Source: Heliomarina baculiformis
GTDB taxonomy: Bacteria; Pseudomonadota; Alphaproteobacteria; Rhodobacterales; Rhodobacteraceae
Direction: 5' to 3'
Length of the DNA: 64,000 nt
Assembly: GCF_019966545.1 (NCBI RefSeq)
Contig: NZ_JAIMIC010000007.1
Span: forward strand, 62,001-126,000
The notes below the pieces were generated by a model. The model saw only the letters and a list, made by a program, of their open reading frames with translations, was not told the DNA's origin and searched no databases. The position numbers were made by a program, and so were the translations under genes. Positions 24,508 through 33,051 of the stretch are shown here, piece by piece. The stretch's first letter is position 1. The number at the start of each line of letters is the position of its first letter.

Positions 24508-25182
24508 ATGCGCCGTATCAAACAGATCTTCATCACGCTGGTCCTGATCCTGTTCGGAGCGCTGCTGCATTACGTTCTGCCGCAGCATGACATCGTCAAG
24601 ATCACCTCGACCGAGATCATCCGCACCGATTTCTCGTCGCTGAACCGGATCTTTTACGCTCAGGCGGACAGCGGGTCGGCGGCCTCGGAGACACGCGACC
24701 TGCGGCTGATCAATACGCAGAAGAAAAAGACATGGCTGCTGGGGTTCTACCCGCGCGACAAGATCGGCGTGATGGTTTACCGCAACGAGGATACGGGCTG
24801 GATCTGGCCGCCTTACTTCAAGTTCGACAGCGCCGATCTTCAGGCCGAGGCGGCGGCGAATATCGCGCCGGGGCAGGATCGCTGGGTGGTGGTGACCCAT
24901 TACGGCTGGCGCAACAAGTACCTGTCGATCTATCCCAATGCCATCGGCATTCGCCCGGTCGAGGGGCCGGATGTCACCGTGATCCCATGGTTCAACATCG
25001 TCTTTTTTGCCTTTCTGCTGTTCTGTTTCGGCTTTATGCGCGCGGTCTGGCGGCAGTTCCGCCAGCGGACGGTGGACCCCGCACTTGAAAGCGCCGAGGA
25101 CACATGGGATGCGGTCGGTGACGGGATGACCCAGCGCCGGAACCGGTTCAGCCGCTGGGTCGATTCATGGCGCAGCAGATAA
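24508..25182 (+). CDS. DUF1523 family membrane protein
   Basis: 224 residues matching the DUF1523 type. An N-terminal anchor (KQIFITLVLILFGALLHYVL) precedes a domain with the family-typical HDIVKITSTEIIRTD, RDLRLINT, WPPYFKFDSADLQAEA and VVVTHYGWRNKYLSIYPNAI. A second helix (IPWFNIVFFAFLLFCFGFMR, about 160-180) and a cytoplasmic basic tail follow. The central domain should face the periplasm. It lies 9 bases after the small membrane protein and ends the operon. Family function is unknown. Confidence 0.85.
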   Translation: MRRIKQIFITLVLILFGALLHYVLPQHDIVKITSTEIIRTDFSSLNRIFYAQADSGSAASETRDLRLINTQKKKTWLLGFYPRDKIGVMVYRNEDTGWIWPPYFKFDSADLQAEAAANIAPGQDRWVVVTHYGWRNKYLSIYPNAIGIRPVEGPDVTVIPWFNIVFFAFLLFCFGFMRAVWRQFRQRTVDPALESAEDTWDAVGDGMTQRRNRFSRWVDSWRSR

Positions 25183-25206
25183 ATTCAAAAAAATGTTCAC
25201 TTGTCG

Positions 25207-25231
25207 GGAACCCGATCCTTTGACGGGTGTT
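25207..25231 (+). promoter_or_regulatory. Second GGAAC-N16-TGTT element
   Basis: GGAAC, 16 bases, then TGTT: the same spacing as the element at 12051. It lies about 25 bases after the DUF1523 gene and points towards a 73-codon open frame that has no clear start. Confidence 0.3.
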
Positions 25232-25413
25232 ATGATGATGTGAAGACGGCATGTCCCTGCCCAGTTCTTCATCCGTCCCTTCCGGGCCCCCCAACCCGGA
25301 CGCGCCTGCCCCCTTATTTCAGGGAGCAGGCGCAAACTTTTCCGGCATACCTATCTGGTGCAACATTCGTTCCGGCAGCGGCAGAAGAACGCGTTCGAAT
25401 TAGTGTGCTGGAC

Positions 25414-26484
25414 CTATCGGGAGCCCATTCTCTTCATGACCCTATACGCGTCCCCCGCAAGCTGAGCGACAAGATCGGCTGCCGGAATTTCCTGTGACAG
25501 AGCAGCGGCCTGACCGTAGAGCAGGAAAGATGCCTCATCGTCGTCGGCCGCGTCCTTAATTGGCGCGCTCAGCGCGTACATCTGCGGGAACTTGGGCAGT
25601 TCCTGACGGGTGCGCTCCATCTCTTCGGCATAACGCGACCGCACAGCCCGCGCCGACCGGCCGGAAAAGGCATCTGTCACCATAGTGTCGCGCTCGGTCG
25701 CGTGCCGCAGCCTTTCGCGGCGGGCGGGTTCGGTTGCGGCCTCGGGACAATTGAGAAAGGCCGTGCCCATCTGAACGCCTGACGCACCAAGTGCCAGCGC
25801 CGCCGCGATGCCCCTTCCATCGCCAATGCCGCCTGCGGCAATCACCGGGACCGAGACTGCATCGACAATCTGCGGGACAAGCGCCATGGTCCCCACGCCG
25901 TCGATTGGCGCGGTCGGAACATGCGAGCCGCGATGACCGCCTGCCTCCCACCCCTGCGCGATGATCGCATCCATGCCAGCGTTCTCCAGCGCCTGCGCTT
26001 CGTCCACATTGGTGGCTGAACTGATAAGGAGAATGCCGGCGCTTTTCATTTCCTCGATAAAGGGCGCTTCGGGGACGCCGAAGTGGAAACTCACGACCTT
26101 GGGTCTGAGCGACAGGACAAGCTCCAGCCGATCTTTATCAAAACCGATGGCGGGGTCCGGCAGGTCGACCGGCGGTTCGCCCAATCCGAGGTCTTGATAC
26201 CAGGGCTTCAGCCTTTCCCGTGCACTATCGAGCACCGGAGCTTCGGTGGTTTCACCGGTGGTGATGAAGAAATTCATGTTGAAGGGGCGGTTGGTGCGCG
26301 CGCGGATAGCCTCGGCCTCTTGCCGAACGAGATCAACGGTCTTGCCCCCGCAGCCGATTGACCCCAGCCCCCCGGCATTGGCGACTGCACCCGCGAGGTC
26401 GGGCGTGCAGCTGCCCACCATCGGCGCCTGTACGATCGGATGCTCAATTCCAAAGAGGTCCAACAGACGTCTGTTCGGCCACAT
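25414..26484 (-). CDS. Nitronate monooxygenase (2-nitropropane dioxygenase family)
   Basis: An FMN-dependent TIM-barrel enzyme that oxidises nitronates such as propionate 3-nitronate, detoxifying nitro compounds. 356 residues, starting MWPNRRLLDLFGIEHPIVQA. Family segments: PMVGSCTPDLAGAVANAGGL, RPFNMNFFITTG, QGWEAGGHRGSH (catalytic His region), VIAAGGIGDGRGIAAALALG (phosphate binding) and GASGVQMGTAFL. GGAGG precedes the ATG at 26484; a 35-codon upstream extension lacks such a site. Confidence 0.9.
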   Translation of the reverse strand: MWPNRRLLDLFGIEHPIVQAPMVGSCTPDLAGAVANAGGLGSIGCGGKTVDLVRQEAEAIRARTNRPFNMNFFITTGETTEAPVLDSARERLKPWYQDLGLGEPPVDLPDPAIGFDKDRLELVLSLRPKVVSFHFGVPEAPFIEEMKSAGILLISSATNVDEAQALENAGMDAIIAQGWEAGGHRGSHVPTAPIDGVGTMALVPQIVDAVSVPVIAAGGIGDGRGIAAALALGASGVQMGTAFLNCPEAATEPARRERLRHATERDTMVTDAFSGRSARAVRSRYAEEMERTRQELPKFPQMYALSAPIKDAADDDEASFLLYGQAAALSQEIPAADLVAQLAGDAYRVMKRMGSR

Positions 26485-26670
26485 CACGCGCCTCCAACTC
26501 GGGTTTCCTGCCCAGAGGTTAACGAAGGAACACCGACCTGTCTGCCTTGGTGGTCTTTGCCCCCACGTGTTTGGGCGCAATTCGGGCATTTTGGTGAAAG
26601 CCTGAGCTCTCGTTTAGGTTGAGCTAACATTCGAATAGCAATTAAGGAGAGTTTTTCGGAGCGGAGCGCT

Positions 26671-27028
26671 ATGATGCCAGACGGGTTTAACTGCCCGAAA
26701 ACGCGAAGAATTTTCCGACCTGGTGACTACATCGGCAAACTTGCCCCGCTTGTTGGGCTTGTCCTGCCGCTGCCTGCCGACGCACAGGAGACGCTGGCAG
26801 AGGATCCGACAAAGGTGGTCACGCGGATCGGCGCGCAATATTCGGCTGACCTTCATGACCGTGGGTCTGGGCACCAAGGGGTCGGAGGACTATTCGGGTT
26901 ATTCCGTTGGTGCGGGGCTTTCGTATCACCTGAGCGAGAGGGACACTGTTTCGGCCTTTGCCACCTATGTCGACAATACCTTTGGTGAGGAAGAGAAATT
27001 GACCATCGGGTATCGGCGCGAGTTCTGA
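26671..27028 (+). pseudogene. Frameshifted small outer-membrane beta-barrel protein
   Basis: Frame 1 from the ATG at 26671 gives a signal-peptide-like LAPLVGLVLPLPADAQETLA and then TKVVTRIGAQYSADL. The reading then fits the next frame: LTFMTVGLGTKGSEDYSGYS, VGAGLSYHLSERDTVSAFAT, ending TIGYRREF. Alternating strands and the C-terminal Phe are typical of outer-membrane barrels. The break falls at about 26848, at GCTGACCTTCATG. Loss of five bases from an original GACCTGACCTTC-like tandem, or gain of one base, would explain it. Without the repair neither half makes sense, so the gene is probably dead. Confidence 0.65.
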
Positions 27029-27040
27029 GGCAGGCGCTGG

Positions 27041-28618
27041 TCAGTCGGCAAAAAGGTTGCGGGAGCCTGCGATTTCGCGGGCCGCTTCGCCAGAGATGGT
27101 AAGGAAGGTGGCCAGTTCCGCAGCATTGCGGTCGACCGTGGCGGTTTCGGCGATACAGGAATAGCCGGGGAATTCCGCATCGCGGATGCGGTCGGTTTCA
27201 TAGGCGATTTCGTTGCGCAGGGTCGGGAGCAGGCCCGCCAGCATCGCCGTGCTGGTCTGCTCCCCGGCGAGCCCGACGCGACGCGCGTGGCCCATCAGGT
27301 AATCGTCGCTGAACCGGCAATCGATCTTGAGCAGGCGCGTGGTCGAGCGGTCGGAGACGAAATCATGCAGCAGGTCGATATTGGCCGGGTCGATACAGAC
27401 GATCAGCCGCTCTGTATCGTAGTGATCAAACAGCATCCGCATCATGGCGCGGCGGTGGCGGGCACGCTTTTCGACGCTGCCCTCGATACCGCCGAGATCG
27501 GGGAGGTCGGTATCCTCTTCGTTGAAGAGATATTCGATGGCGGGCATATTGGTGACCTGCCGGATCCGCGCCAGCAGACGTTTGGCTACGTGCCATTTCT
27601 TGCAGATCACGATCATCAGTTCCCGGTCGCGGCCAAGGGAGCTTTCGGTTTCCCAGAAGCGGCGACCGAAGCGACGACCGACGCGGCCCTTGCCGGTGAG
27701 GAAGGCATGCAGGTTGCGACCTTCGTCCGAGATCTGGAAGGTGACACCGGTTTCAGCATACAACTCACCCAGCCGTGTCTTGAGCTCGGTCGCCTCGGGG
27801 CTGATCTTGCGCGCGAATAGCGCGTTCTGCGAGAGCAGCAGATCGTAGTGGTCGTTGTAGAAATTCACCGGCATGCCGTAGTCGGTAAACATCAGGAAGG
27901 TCAGCGTGCGGCTTTCGATTTCGGATTCCGGCACGAGATGGCGCACAAGGGTCTGAAAAAAGGTTTCGTCGGGAATCCAGGTGGTTCGGAAGAACCGCAT
28001 GACATCGCGGCGGGTGCGTGTCATGTCGAGGATCCATTCGATGGTGCGTCGGCGCAGGCACCACCACTGGCTGCCAATCTGGATCTGAAGGTCGGCAGGA
28101 ATCTTGCGGGTCAGGCCAAGCCGTTTCTGCAGGCTGTGCGAAAGATCGAAAAGCTGCTTGTGACGGCGTTCGTTGAACCAGTGGCGATAGACCAGCCGGT
28201 CTTCCTTCATCCCGGTCTTGATCCAGTTGCTGTCGAAGAAATCGAAGCTTTCGATGAAGTCCTTGTCATGTTCGTCAAGGAAGCGGTGGGCGTATTCCGC
28301 TGTCTTGATCGCCATGCAATCGCCGGAGAGCATGTAGAAATGTGTGGCGCGCGGAAAAGCATCGAGCGCGGCGCGGATCGCGTTGAGCGTTGCCTGCACC
28401 AGCGACCATTCCCCCCAGCCGCATTTTACCCGTTTCGCGGCGATCGTGACATTCGGATTGTCGCGCAGCGCGGTGGCGATCGCGTCGAAATCCTGCTGAC
28501 GGGCGCGGGCATCAAAATGGATCGACATGCAGTCGCCCGCCGCTGTCAGACGGCGCGCCTGCTGGACCACGGCATCCGGGTCCTTGTGGCACAGGAGAAT
28601 ATAAGCGATTTGTGCCAT
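27041..28618 (-). CDS. Beta-1,6-N-acetylglucosaminyltransferase-like glycosyltransferase (GT14 type, DUF5928-like C-terminus)
   Basis: 525 residues. The N-terminal 280 match the Core-2/I-branching GT14 type: AYILLCHKDPDAVVQQARRL, SIHFDARA, CGWGEWSLVQATLNAIRAAL, HFYMLSGDCMAIKT, QIGSQWWCLRRRTIEWIL and WIPDETFFQTLV. The C-terminal half (from about residue 330, ELMIVICKKWHVAKRLLARI) is a separate domain, in style like the DUF5928 module known in Rhodobacterales. It is divergent from a sulfotransferase, which suggests joint decoration of a surface polysaccharide. Substrate unknown. Confidence 0.85.
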   Translation of the reverse strand: MAQIAYILLCHKDPDAVVQQARRLTAAGDCMSIHFDARARQQDFDAIATALRDNPNVTIAAKRVKCGWGEWSLVQATLNAIRAALDAFPRATHFYMLSGDCMAIKTAEYAHRFLDEHDKDFIESFDFFDSNWIKTGMKEDRLVYRHWFNERRHKQLFDLSHSLQKRLGLTRKIPADLQIQIGSQWWCLRRRTIEWILDMTRTRRDVMRFFRTTWIPDETFFQTLVRHLVPESEIESRTLTFLMFTDYGMPVNFYNDHYDLLLSQNALFARKISPEATELKTRLGELYAETGVTFQISDEGRNLHAFLTGKGRVGRRFGRRFWETESSLGRDRELMIVICKKWHVAKRLLARIRQVTNMPAIEYLFNEEDTDLPDLGGIEGSVEKRARHRRAMMRMLFDHYDTERLIVCIDPANIDLLHDFVSDRSTTRLLKIDCRFSDDYLMGHARRVGLAGEQTSTAMLAGLLPTLRNEIAYETDRIRDAEFPGYSCIAETATVDRNAAELATFLTISGEAAREIAGSRNLFAD

Positions 28619-28749
28619 CTGGCGGTCAAGCTACCTGTTCGCGTTCCGAATTCATAACGTGGTAAAGGTGAATCAAATTTGAATAAACACTGTCTGTCTG
28701 TCTTTTGGAACCATGTTGCTTTGCATGATGTTTATAGGTGGCTGATGAG

Positions 28750-28783
28750 TTCCGAAGATTTAACCATGAATTAACCTTCGGAA
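28750..28783. promoter_or_regulatory. 8-bp inverted repeat between divergent glycosyltransferase and sulfotransferase
   Basis: TTCCGAAG and CTTCGGAA are separated by 18 bases that contain two direct copies of TTAACC. The site is placed to control both divergent genes. Confidence 0.5.
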
Positions 28784-28859
28784 TTACATGCAGAAATATC
28801 TTTTATTTAAGAAATTCGCGTTGATATAAGAGCAAAGAAGAGAGCCGGAGGCAGCAGGC

Positions 28860-29678
28860 ATGGGGTTCCCTGGGACCTGGATGACGGAAAGTGAAAGCGT
28901 GATTTATCGCGTGGTGCCGAAATGCGCCTGCTCGACCATCGGCCAGATCATGTATTATTCGGATCACGGCCGCTTCTATGACGGCGATATTCATGACGCC
29001 CAGACCGGGCTGCACAAATGGGCGCAGGAGCATAGCCAGGAACCGATCACCCGCAATGTGCAGGGCCACGCAACCTATGCCTTTACCTGTGTGCGAAACC
29101 CTTATGCGCGGATCCTGTCATCGTTTTTCGACAAGATCTGCGGCATCCAGCGCAACGGTAATCGCTACCGCGGCAACCTGGTGCCCTCGCTGATCTATAA
29201 CTATGGCATCGAGGTCGGCGGCGACGACGGCAAGGACGAATTTGACCAGATCCGAAGTTTTCGCCGGTTCTTGCTGTTTGCACGAGATACCATCCGCTGG
29301 CGCAAACCGATGGAGCCGGACATTCACTGGTCGGCCATGTCGGGCCATGTGAGTACCTTTGTCGTGAATGGCGGGCGCTATGACAAGATCATCTGGACCG
29401 AGGCTTTCAACGAGGGCATGGGCGAGGTGCTGGATGCCATCGAGACTCCGGTCCCGGTAGATCTGAACGCGATCCCGCGTTTCAACGAAAGCGAAGGCCA
29501 CGGTCCGAAACGCGCGCACCCTGTCGAGGACTATTTTGACGACCTGTCGATGCATCTGGTCTACGAGATCTACAAGAAGGATTTCGAGCTGTTCCGCTAT
29601 GATTTCGAGAACCCCGGCAACAAGATGCCGCTGGGCGAGATCGACCTCGACGAGGTGCATGCCAAACTGGGCCAGTAA
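28860..29678 (+). CDS. Sulfotransferase family protein
   Basis: 272 residues of the Sulfotransfer_2 type, which move sulfate from PAPS to a carbohydrate. The 5'-phosphosulfate loop is YRVVPKCACSTIGQIMYYS (near 16-34) and the 3'-phosphate-binding segment is FTCVRNPYARILSSFFDK (near 77-94). The C-terminal part has DDLSMHLVYEIYKKDFELF, as in HNK-1-type carbohydrate sulfotransferases. GGAGG precedes the ATG. The divergent GT14-type enzyme suggests a sulfated glycan as product. Confidence 0.88.
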   Translation: MGFPGTWMTESESVIYRVVPKCACSTIGQIMYYSDHGRFYDGDIHDAQTGLHKWAQEHSQEPITRNVQGHATYAFTCVRNPYARILSSFFDKICGIQRNGNRYRGNLVPSLIYNYGIEVGGDDGKDEFDQIRSFRRFLLFARDTIRWRKPMEPDIHWSAMSGHVSTFVVNGGRYDKIIWTEAFNEGMGEVLDAIETPVPVDLNAIPRFNESEGHGPKRAHPVEDYFDDLSMHLVYEIYKKDFELFRYDFENPGNKMPLGEIDLDEVHAKLGQ

Positions 29679-29706
29679 CGGCGTCACGAGCGGCGATATC
29701 GGCGCA

Positions 29707-29777
29707 TGGGGGCTCTGCCCCCGACCGAAATCCGGGGATTTCGCTCTCCCCCGGGATATTTGATGACCCAAAGAAGG
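29707..29777 (+). repeat. Dispersed intergenic repeat, family 1, copy E
   Basis: GGGGGCTCTGCCCCC, an inner inverted segment (CGAAATC/GATTTCG), then CCCCCGGGATATTT and CCCAAAGAAGG. Its closest relative is copy F at 33052, in the opposite orientation. Confidence 0.88.
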
Positions 29778-29835
29778 GATATAGGCCACCGAGGTGACTT
29801 GCCATGACGGTGTCGCGCGCCTACATCCGCTTGTC

Positions 29836-30312
29836 ATGGCCAAGGATAAAGAAAATTCGAATTACAAGGTGATCGCCGAGAACCGGCGGGCACGGTTTGA
29901 CTATGCCATCGAGGAGGATCTCGAATGCGGGATCCTGCTGGAAGGGTCCGAGGTGAAATCGCTGCGGCAGGGCGGCGCGAATATCGCCGAGAGCTATGCG
30001 GCGGTGGAAGATGGCGAGCTTTGGCTGATCAATTCCTATGTCGCGCCCTATGAGCAGGCGAAGACGTTTCGGCACGAAGAGCGGCGTCCTCGGAAGTTGC
30101 TTGTAAGCCGGAAAGAGCTGTCACGGCTCTGGAACGAGACCCAGCGCAAGGGCATGACGCTGGTGCCGATGGTGGCCTATTTCAATCACAGGGGCATCGC
30201 CAAGATCAAGATCGGCATCGCCAAGGGCAAGAAGCTGCATGACAAGCGCGAGACCCAGGCCAAGCGGGATTGGTCGCGGCAGAAGCAGCGCCTGCTGAAA
30301 GATCACGGCTGA
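29836..30312 (+). CDS. smpB: SsrA-binding protein SmpB
   Basis: Binds tmRNA and is essential for trans-translation, which rescues stalled ribosomes and tags incomplete proteins. 158 residues, starting [20 protein letters not shown]. Conserved parts are [21 protein letters not shown]-like [26 protein letters not shown], and the C-terminal tail [20 protein letters not shown] that folds in the decoding site. A longer frame with an ATG 42 bases upstream exists, but the family N-terminus starts here. The stop overlaps the GTG start of the next gene by context (TGAGTG). Confidence 0.97.
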   Translation: MAKDKENSNYKVIAENRRARFDYAIEEDLECGILLEGSEVKSLRQGGANIAESYAAVEDGELWLINSYVAPYEQAKTFRHEERRPRKLLVSRKELSRLWNETQRKGMTLVPMVAYFNHRGIAKIKIGIAKGKKLHDKRETQAKRDWSRQKQRLLKDHG

Positions 30313-30978
30313 GTGGCGGTCCGGCTGACGGGACTGAGTGTCAGCGTTTACACGCGGATCGCGCGGCTGATGCTGGCGGAGCGGGGGATCGATTATGAAT
30401 TAGTCGAGATCGATCCTTTTGCCGGGACCGATGCGACGCTTCTGGATCTGAATCCGCTGCATACGGTGCCGGTGCTGAACCATGACGGATTTATCCTGCA
30501 CGAGACATCGGCGATCCTGCGCTATCTTGAAACGGCCTTTGATGGCGTGTCGATGGTGCCGAATGGGGCGAAACCGCTCGCGCGGATGGCTCAGGTAATT
30601 TCGATCGTCGATTCTCATGGCTACTGGCCGATGGTGCGGCAGGTATTCGCCCAGCGGATCTTTGCGCCGCTTCATGGCGAACCGGTCAATGAAGAGATGA
30701 TCGCGGAGGGGCTGCGTCGGGTGGCCCCTGTATTGCAGTCGCTGGAGCGGATTGCGGGTGAGGGGCTTGCTCTGAACGGTGGCAGTGTGACCCTGGCCGA
30801 TCTGCATCTTGGGCCGATGGTCGGCTATTTCCAGCAGGCTCCCGAGGGGCAGGAGATGCTGGCGCAGCACAAAGCCCTGTCGAACTGGTGGGGATGGTTC
30901 CGCGAAAGGCCTGCCTTTCAGGCTGTCGACAGGCCGGTGGGGCCCGGCGGTCTTGCTTCGCCCCCTAAGCGGTTGTAG
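30313..30978 (+). CDS. Glutathione S-transferase family protein
   Basis: 221 residues with the thioredoxin-like N-terminal domain (LTGLSVSVYTRIARLMLAE, NPLHTVPVLNHDGFILHETS with the cis-Pro and the Glu-Thr-Ser glutathione contact) and an all-helical C-terminal domain from about residue 88. The catalytic residue in SVSVYTR is probably Ser or Tyr. The start is GTG directly after the smpB stop, so it is translationally coupled. No substrate can be inferred. Confidence 0.88.
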   Translation: MAVRLTGLSVSVYTRIARLMLAERGIDYELVEIDPFAGTDATLLDLNPLHTVPVLNHDGFILHETSAILRYLETAFDGVSMVPNGAKPLARMAQVISIVDSHGYWPMVRQVFAQRIFAPLHGEPVNEEMIAEGLRRVAPVLQSLERIAGEGLALNGGSVTLADLHLGPMVGYFQQAPEGQEMLAQHKALSNWWGWFRERPAFQAVDRPVGPGGLASPPKRL

Positions 30979-31008
30979 GTCAGGATTGATCTGAAAGAGG
31001 CAGGCGCA

Positions 31009-31866
31009 ATGGCACAGGACGACCCCAAGACCCTTGTTTCCACCGAATGGCTGGCAGCCCATATGAAAGATCCCGACCTGCGGGTGCTTGATGGATCGTG
31101 GTACCTGCCGGATGCCGGTCGCGATCCGCGGGCCGAATACGAGGCCGGGCACATCCCCGGCGCCCGCTTCTTCGATATCGACGAGATTTCGGATCACCGC
31201 TCGGATCTGCCGCATATGGCGCCGCCGGTCGAGAAATTCATGAGCCGGGTGCGGGCGATGGGCGTGGGCGACGGGCACCAGATCATCGTCTATGACGGGG
31301 CCGGGCTGATGTCTGCGGCCCGTGTCTGGTGGCTGTTCCGCCTGATGGGGCATCAGGACATCGCCGTTCTGGATGGTGGATTTCCGAAATGGCAGGCCGA
31401 GGGCCGCGAAGTCGAGGATATGGCGCCGGTGGTGCGCGACCGTCACATGACGGTACGGGTTCAGAACCAGTTGGTGCGCGACGTGACACAAGTGTCAGCC
31501 GCCGCCAAGTTGAACGACCACGAAATCATCGACGCACGCTCTGCCCCCCGTTTCCGTGGCGAGGCCGCAGAACCCCGGCAGGGGCTGCGCAGCGGGCATA
31601 TTCCCGGCGCGCGCAATGTGCCGTTCAACAACCTGCTCAGGGATGACCAGACCATGAAGCCGGTTGCCGAATTGCGCAGCGTTTTCGAGGGGGCGGGGGT
31701 CGATCTCTCCAAACCCGCCATAACCACCTGCGGATCCGGCGTGACAGCCGCGGTGCTGAGCCTTGCGCTCGAGAGGATCGGCAAAACCGACCATTCGCTC
31801 TATGACGGCTCCTGGGCCGAATGGGGCGCCTTCCCAACCTTGCCCGTCGCGACGGGGGATGCCTGA
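31009..31866 (+). CDS. sseA: 3-mercaptopyruvate sulfurtransferase (two-domain rhodanese)
   Basis: Transfers sulfur from 3-mercaptopyruvate to thiol acceptors or cyanide. 285 residues with two rhodanese domains (about 8-130 and 165-275). The active loop is CGSGVTA (Cys near 241), the form typical of mercaptopyruvate sulfurtransferases rather than of thiosulfate rhodanese. Other marks are LRVLDGSWYLPDAGRDPRAE, GHIPGARFFDID and YDGAGLMSAARVWW. Its stop overlaps the start of the downstream aminotransferase (TGATG). An aminotransferase able to make mercaptopyruvate from cysteine is a sensible partner. Confidence 0.94.
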   Translation: MAQDDPKTLVSTEWLAAHMKDPDLRVLDGSWYLPDAGRDPRAEYEAGHIPGARFFDIDEISDHRSDLPHMAPPVEKFMSRVRAMGVGDGHQIIVYDGAGLMSAARVWWLFRLMGHQDIAVLDGGFPKWQAEGREVEDMAPVVRDRHMTVRVQNQLVRDVTQVSAAAKLNDHEIIDARSAPRFRGEAAEPRQGLRSGHIPGARNVPFNNLLRDDQTMKPVAELRSVFEGAGVDLSKPAITTCGSGVTAAVLSLALERIGKTDHSLYDGSWAEWGAFPTLPVATGDA

Positions 31867-33050
31867 TGTTTGCCGACTTCAAGGCCCAGCCGGCCGACAA
31901 GATCCTCGAATTGATGCAGCTTTTCCGCGACGATCCGCGCGACGGCAAGATCGACCTCGGCGTCGGCGTCTACCGTAATGCCGAGGGCGTGACGCCGGTA
32001 ATGCGCGCGGTCAAATCCGCCGAGCAGCGGCTCTGGTCGGAACAGGAAACCAAGGCCTATACCGGGCTGCTGGGCGATCCCGCTTATGCCACGGCCATGT
32101 GCGGCCTTGTGCTGGGTGATGCCGTTTCGCAGGACTCGATTGCCGCCGCTGCCACACCGGGCGGGACCGGCGCGGTCCGTCAGGGCTTTGAAATGGTGCG
32201 CTATGGCAATCCGAGTGTCCGGGTCTTTGTCTCGGACCCGACATGGCCCAACCACATCTCGATCCTGAACTACCTGGGCATCGAAACCGTCACCTACCGG
32301 TATTTCGACGTGAACACGGGCGGCGTCGATTTTCCAGGCATGCTGGCCGACCTCGAACAGGCGCGCCCCGGTGACGTGATCCTGCTGCACGGCTGCTGTC
32401 ACAATCCGACGGGCGCCAACCTGACCCTGCCACAGTGGCATGACGTCATCGAAGTGATGCGAAAAACCGGTGCCCTGCCGATGATCGACCTCGCCTACCA
32501 GGGGTTCGGGGATGGGCTTGACGAAGACGCCGCGCCGACCCGGGCGGTGGCCGCCGCCCTGCCCGAATGTCTGATCGCCGCAAGCTGCTCCAAGAACTTC
32601 GGTATCTACCGCGAACGCGCAGGTCTGCTCATCGCGGTTTCACAGGATGCGTCGAACACGCCGCTGGCGCGCGACACGCTCGCCTTTCTCAACCGGCAGA
32701 ACTATTCCTTCCCGCCTGATCACGGGGCAAGGGTCGTGACCATGATCCTCGACGACCCGGCCCTGCGTGACGACTGGCAGGCCGAGCTTGAGGCAACGCG
32801 CCTTTCCATGCTCGATCTGCGCCAGCAGCTCGCGGCCGAGCTGCAAGAGCTCTCCGGATCGGATCGCTTTGCCTTTCTCGGCCAGCACCGCGGCATGTTC
32901 TCGCGGCTCGGCGCCACGCCGGATCAGGTCAAGGCCCTGCGGGAAAAACACGGGGTCTACATGGTCGGCGACAGCCGGATGAACATTGCCGGTCTGAACG
33001 CAAAAACCGTCCCGCTCCTTGCAAAAGCGATCATCGACACCGGAATCTGA
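31866..33050 (+). CDS. Aromatic/aspartate aminotransferase (class I, PLP)
   Basis: 394 residues of the AspC/TyrB subgroup: MFADFKAQPADKILELMQLF, DLGVGVYRNAEG, YTGLLGDPAYATAM, HGCCHNPTGANLT, ASCSKNFGIYRERAG with the PLP lysine near 243, and a C-terminus with YMVGDSRMNIAGLN. The start overlaps the sseA stop. It transfers amino groups between Asp, Glu, Phe, Tyr or Trp and 2-oxo acids. The coupling to sseA suggests that it may also take cysteine or cysteine sulfinate; this is inference. Confidence 0.92.
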   Translation: MFADFKAQPADKILELMQLFRDDPRDGKIDLGVGVYRNAEGVTPVMRAVKSAEQRLWSEQETKAYTGLLGDPAYATAMCGLVLGDAVSQDSIAAAATPGGTGAVRQGFEMVRYGNPSVRVFVSDPTWPNHISILNYLGIETVTYRYFDVNTGGVDFPGMLADLEQARPGDVILLHGCCHNPTGANLTLPQWHDVIEVMRKTGALPMIDLAYQGFGDGLDEDAAPTRAVAAALPECLIAASCSKNFGIYRERAGLLIAVSQDASNTPLARDTLAFLNRQNYSFPPDHGARVVTMILDDPALRDDWQAELEATRLSMLDLRQQLAAELQELSGSDRFAFLGQHRGMFSRLGATPDQVKALREKHGVYMVGDSRMNIAGLNAKTVPLLAKAIIDTGI

Positions 33051-33051
33051 C

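Noticed and set aside
28705-28720. Short CTGT repeat (TCTGTCTGTCTTTT) in the divergent gap
   Set aside because: Only about three units and outside any coding frame, so unlikely to be a phase-variable tract.
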